Below, one piece after another: positions 23,450 through 23,806 of a DNA stretch of 23,806 nt (its first letter is position 1; every line of letters begins with the position of its first letter). Both the position numbers and the translations under genes were made by a program. Source of the DNA: Collinsella sp. GTDB taxonomy: Bacteria; Actinomycetota; Coriobacteriia; Coriobacteriales; Coriobacteriaceae. The stretch covers positions 1 to 23,806 of the forward strand of contig DXZU01000032.1 of assembly GCA_019419525.1 (NCBI GenBank). The letters run 5' to 3'. A model generated the notes under the pieces. That model did not search any database, was not told the origin of the DNA, and worked only from the letters and a program-made list of their open reading frames with translations.

Positions 23450-23505
23450 AAGAATCTCCTTATCTGGTGCTCACGGCACCATGTCGTGGGAGCAATCATT
23501 GCAAT

Positions 23506-23511
23506 ATTCTA
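23506..23511 (-). promoter_or_regulatory. candidate -10 box for the yloU-fakA transcript
   Basis: TAGAAT on the minus strand, about 57 nt before the GTG start, is the best -10 in the gap. The -35 is poor (CCTCAA with a 16-bp spacer). The predicted leader contains a small 6-bp hairpin, TGGTGC/GCACCA (23465-23481). Confidence 0.3.
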
Positions 23512-23605
23512 CAACGACCGCGCCATGTTGAGGTGATGGGTCGCGGGATTACATCCTCGACACGAAATGTTGATATGGCAACGTCCGAGTCAAGTGGTCG
23601 CGGCA

Positions 23606-23637
23606 TGAAAAAACCCGCCGCATAAGCGACGGGTTTT
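23606..23637 (-). terminator. intrinsic terminator after tRNA-Asn
   Basis: AAAACCCG (23610-23617) pairs with CGGGTTTT (23630-23637), with an inner CGC/GCG around ATAA. On minus the stem ends in a run of T (23613-23608). It starts 7 nt past the tRNA 3' end, a standard rho-independent terminator. Confidence 0.85.
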
Positions 23638-23643
23638 ACAACC

Positions 23644-23718
23644 TGGCTCCCCGGGTAGGACTCGAACCTACAACAGCGCGGTTAACAGCCGCGTGCTCTA
23701 CCATTGAGCTACCGAGGA
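23644..23718 (-). tRNA. tRNA-Asn(GTT)
   Basis: The minus strand folds as a 75-nt tRNA. The acceptor arm is TCCTCGG/CCGGGGA with one T-G pair, and the D-loop stretch is AGCTCAATGGTAGAGC. The anticodon loop CTGTTAACC gives anticodon GTT, and the T-arm is GTAGGTTCGAGTCCTAC. The discriminator is G, and CCA is encoded. It is followed by a strong terminator. Confidence 0.97.
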
Positions 23719-23725
23719 ATTTAAA

Positions 23726-23743
23726 AGCCCAGCGGAATGGGCT
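23726..23743 (-). terminator. hairpin between tandem tRNA-Asn genes
   Basis: AGCCCA/TGGGCT (6-bp stem, 6-nt loop) lies in the 34-nt spacer and is followed on minus by TTTAAAT. It may terminate the upstream tRNA or guide processing of a two-tRNA precursor. Confidence 0.45.
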
Positions 23744-23752
23744 GAGAAATTC

Positions 23753-23806
23753 TGGCTCCCCGGGTAGGACTCGAACCTACAACAGCGCGGTTAACAGCCG
23801 CGTGCT
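23753..23806 (-). tRNA. tRNA-Asn(GTT), second copy, truncated by window end
   Basis: The 54 visible bases, from the encoded CCA through the anticodon loop into the D-arm side, are identical to the neighbouring tRNA-Asn. The 5' part lies outside the window. This is a tandem duplicate. Confidence 0.93.

Noticed and set aside
1..23806. CRISPR array, phage module, defence system or toxin-antitoxin pair
   Set aside because: No regularly spaced direct repeats, no cas-like proteins and no phage structural or paired small genes were seen on either strand.

Overview
The window looks like a chromosomal segment of a fairly GC-rich Gram-positive bacterium of the phylum Actinomycetota, most likely class Coriobacteriia and probably Collinsella or a close relative. 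This is inferred from coding style, base composition and gene order; no species can be fixed from the sequence alone. Nearly every recognisable gene lies on the minus strand. Only the corrinoid adenosyltransferase gene and the DUF134 regulator gene are on plus.

Region 1 (1-600) is a graveyard of mobile DNA. It holds an AT-richer left edge, a frameshifted C-terminal remnant of an IS3/IS150-type transposase and a probable C-terminal scrap of a serine recombinase. The scrap stops exactly where the DUF523 gene ends.

Region 2 (599-8435) holds loosely linked housekeeping genes. They are DUF523, ftsH, a divergent stand-alone cobO-type gene, a MATE transporter, a SpoU/TrmH RNA methyltransferase, folA and thyA as a coupled thymidylate/folate pair, and a plus-strand DUF134/NifX-like fusion with a His/Cys-rich tail. 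The promoter of this last gene is flanked by two near-identical CATATG-centred palindromes 53 bp apart, which is the best candidate here for an uncharacterised regulatory circuit.

Region 3 (8556-23449) is a long, tightly packed minus-strand cluster. In transcription order it reads Asp23/yloU, fakA, recG, rsmD, coaD, a DivIVA/SepIVA-like coiled-coil gene, DUF177, rpmF, plsX, acpP, rnc, smc, ftsY, ffh. It combines the actinobacterial recG-rsmD-coaD-DUF177-rpmF-rnc-smc-ftsY-ffh order with the plsX-acpP fatty-acid pair found in this neighbourhood in Bacillus. Several genes overlap by a few bases, implying translational coupling. A strong terminator-like hairpin (rpmF/plsX) and a perfect 22-bp palindrome (plsX/acpP) divide it into probable sub-operons. 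The products link phospholipid precursor supply (FakA, PlsX, ACP), ribosome and RNA maturation (L32, RsmD, RNase III), chromosome maintenance (RecG, SMC) and membrane targeting (Ffh, FtsY).

Region 4 (23610-23806) has two tandem tRNA-Asn(GTT) genes on minus, the upstream copy cut by the window edge. I see no CRISPR array, phage module, toxin-antitoxin pair or defence system. The unusual signals are regulatory palindromes and substituted residues in otherwise standard proteins.
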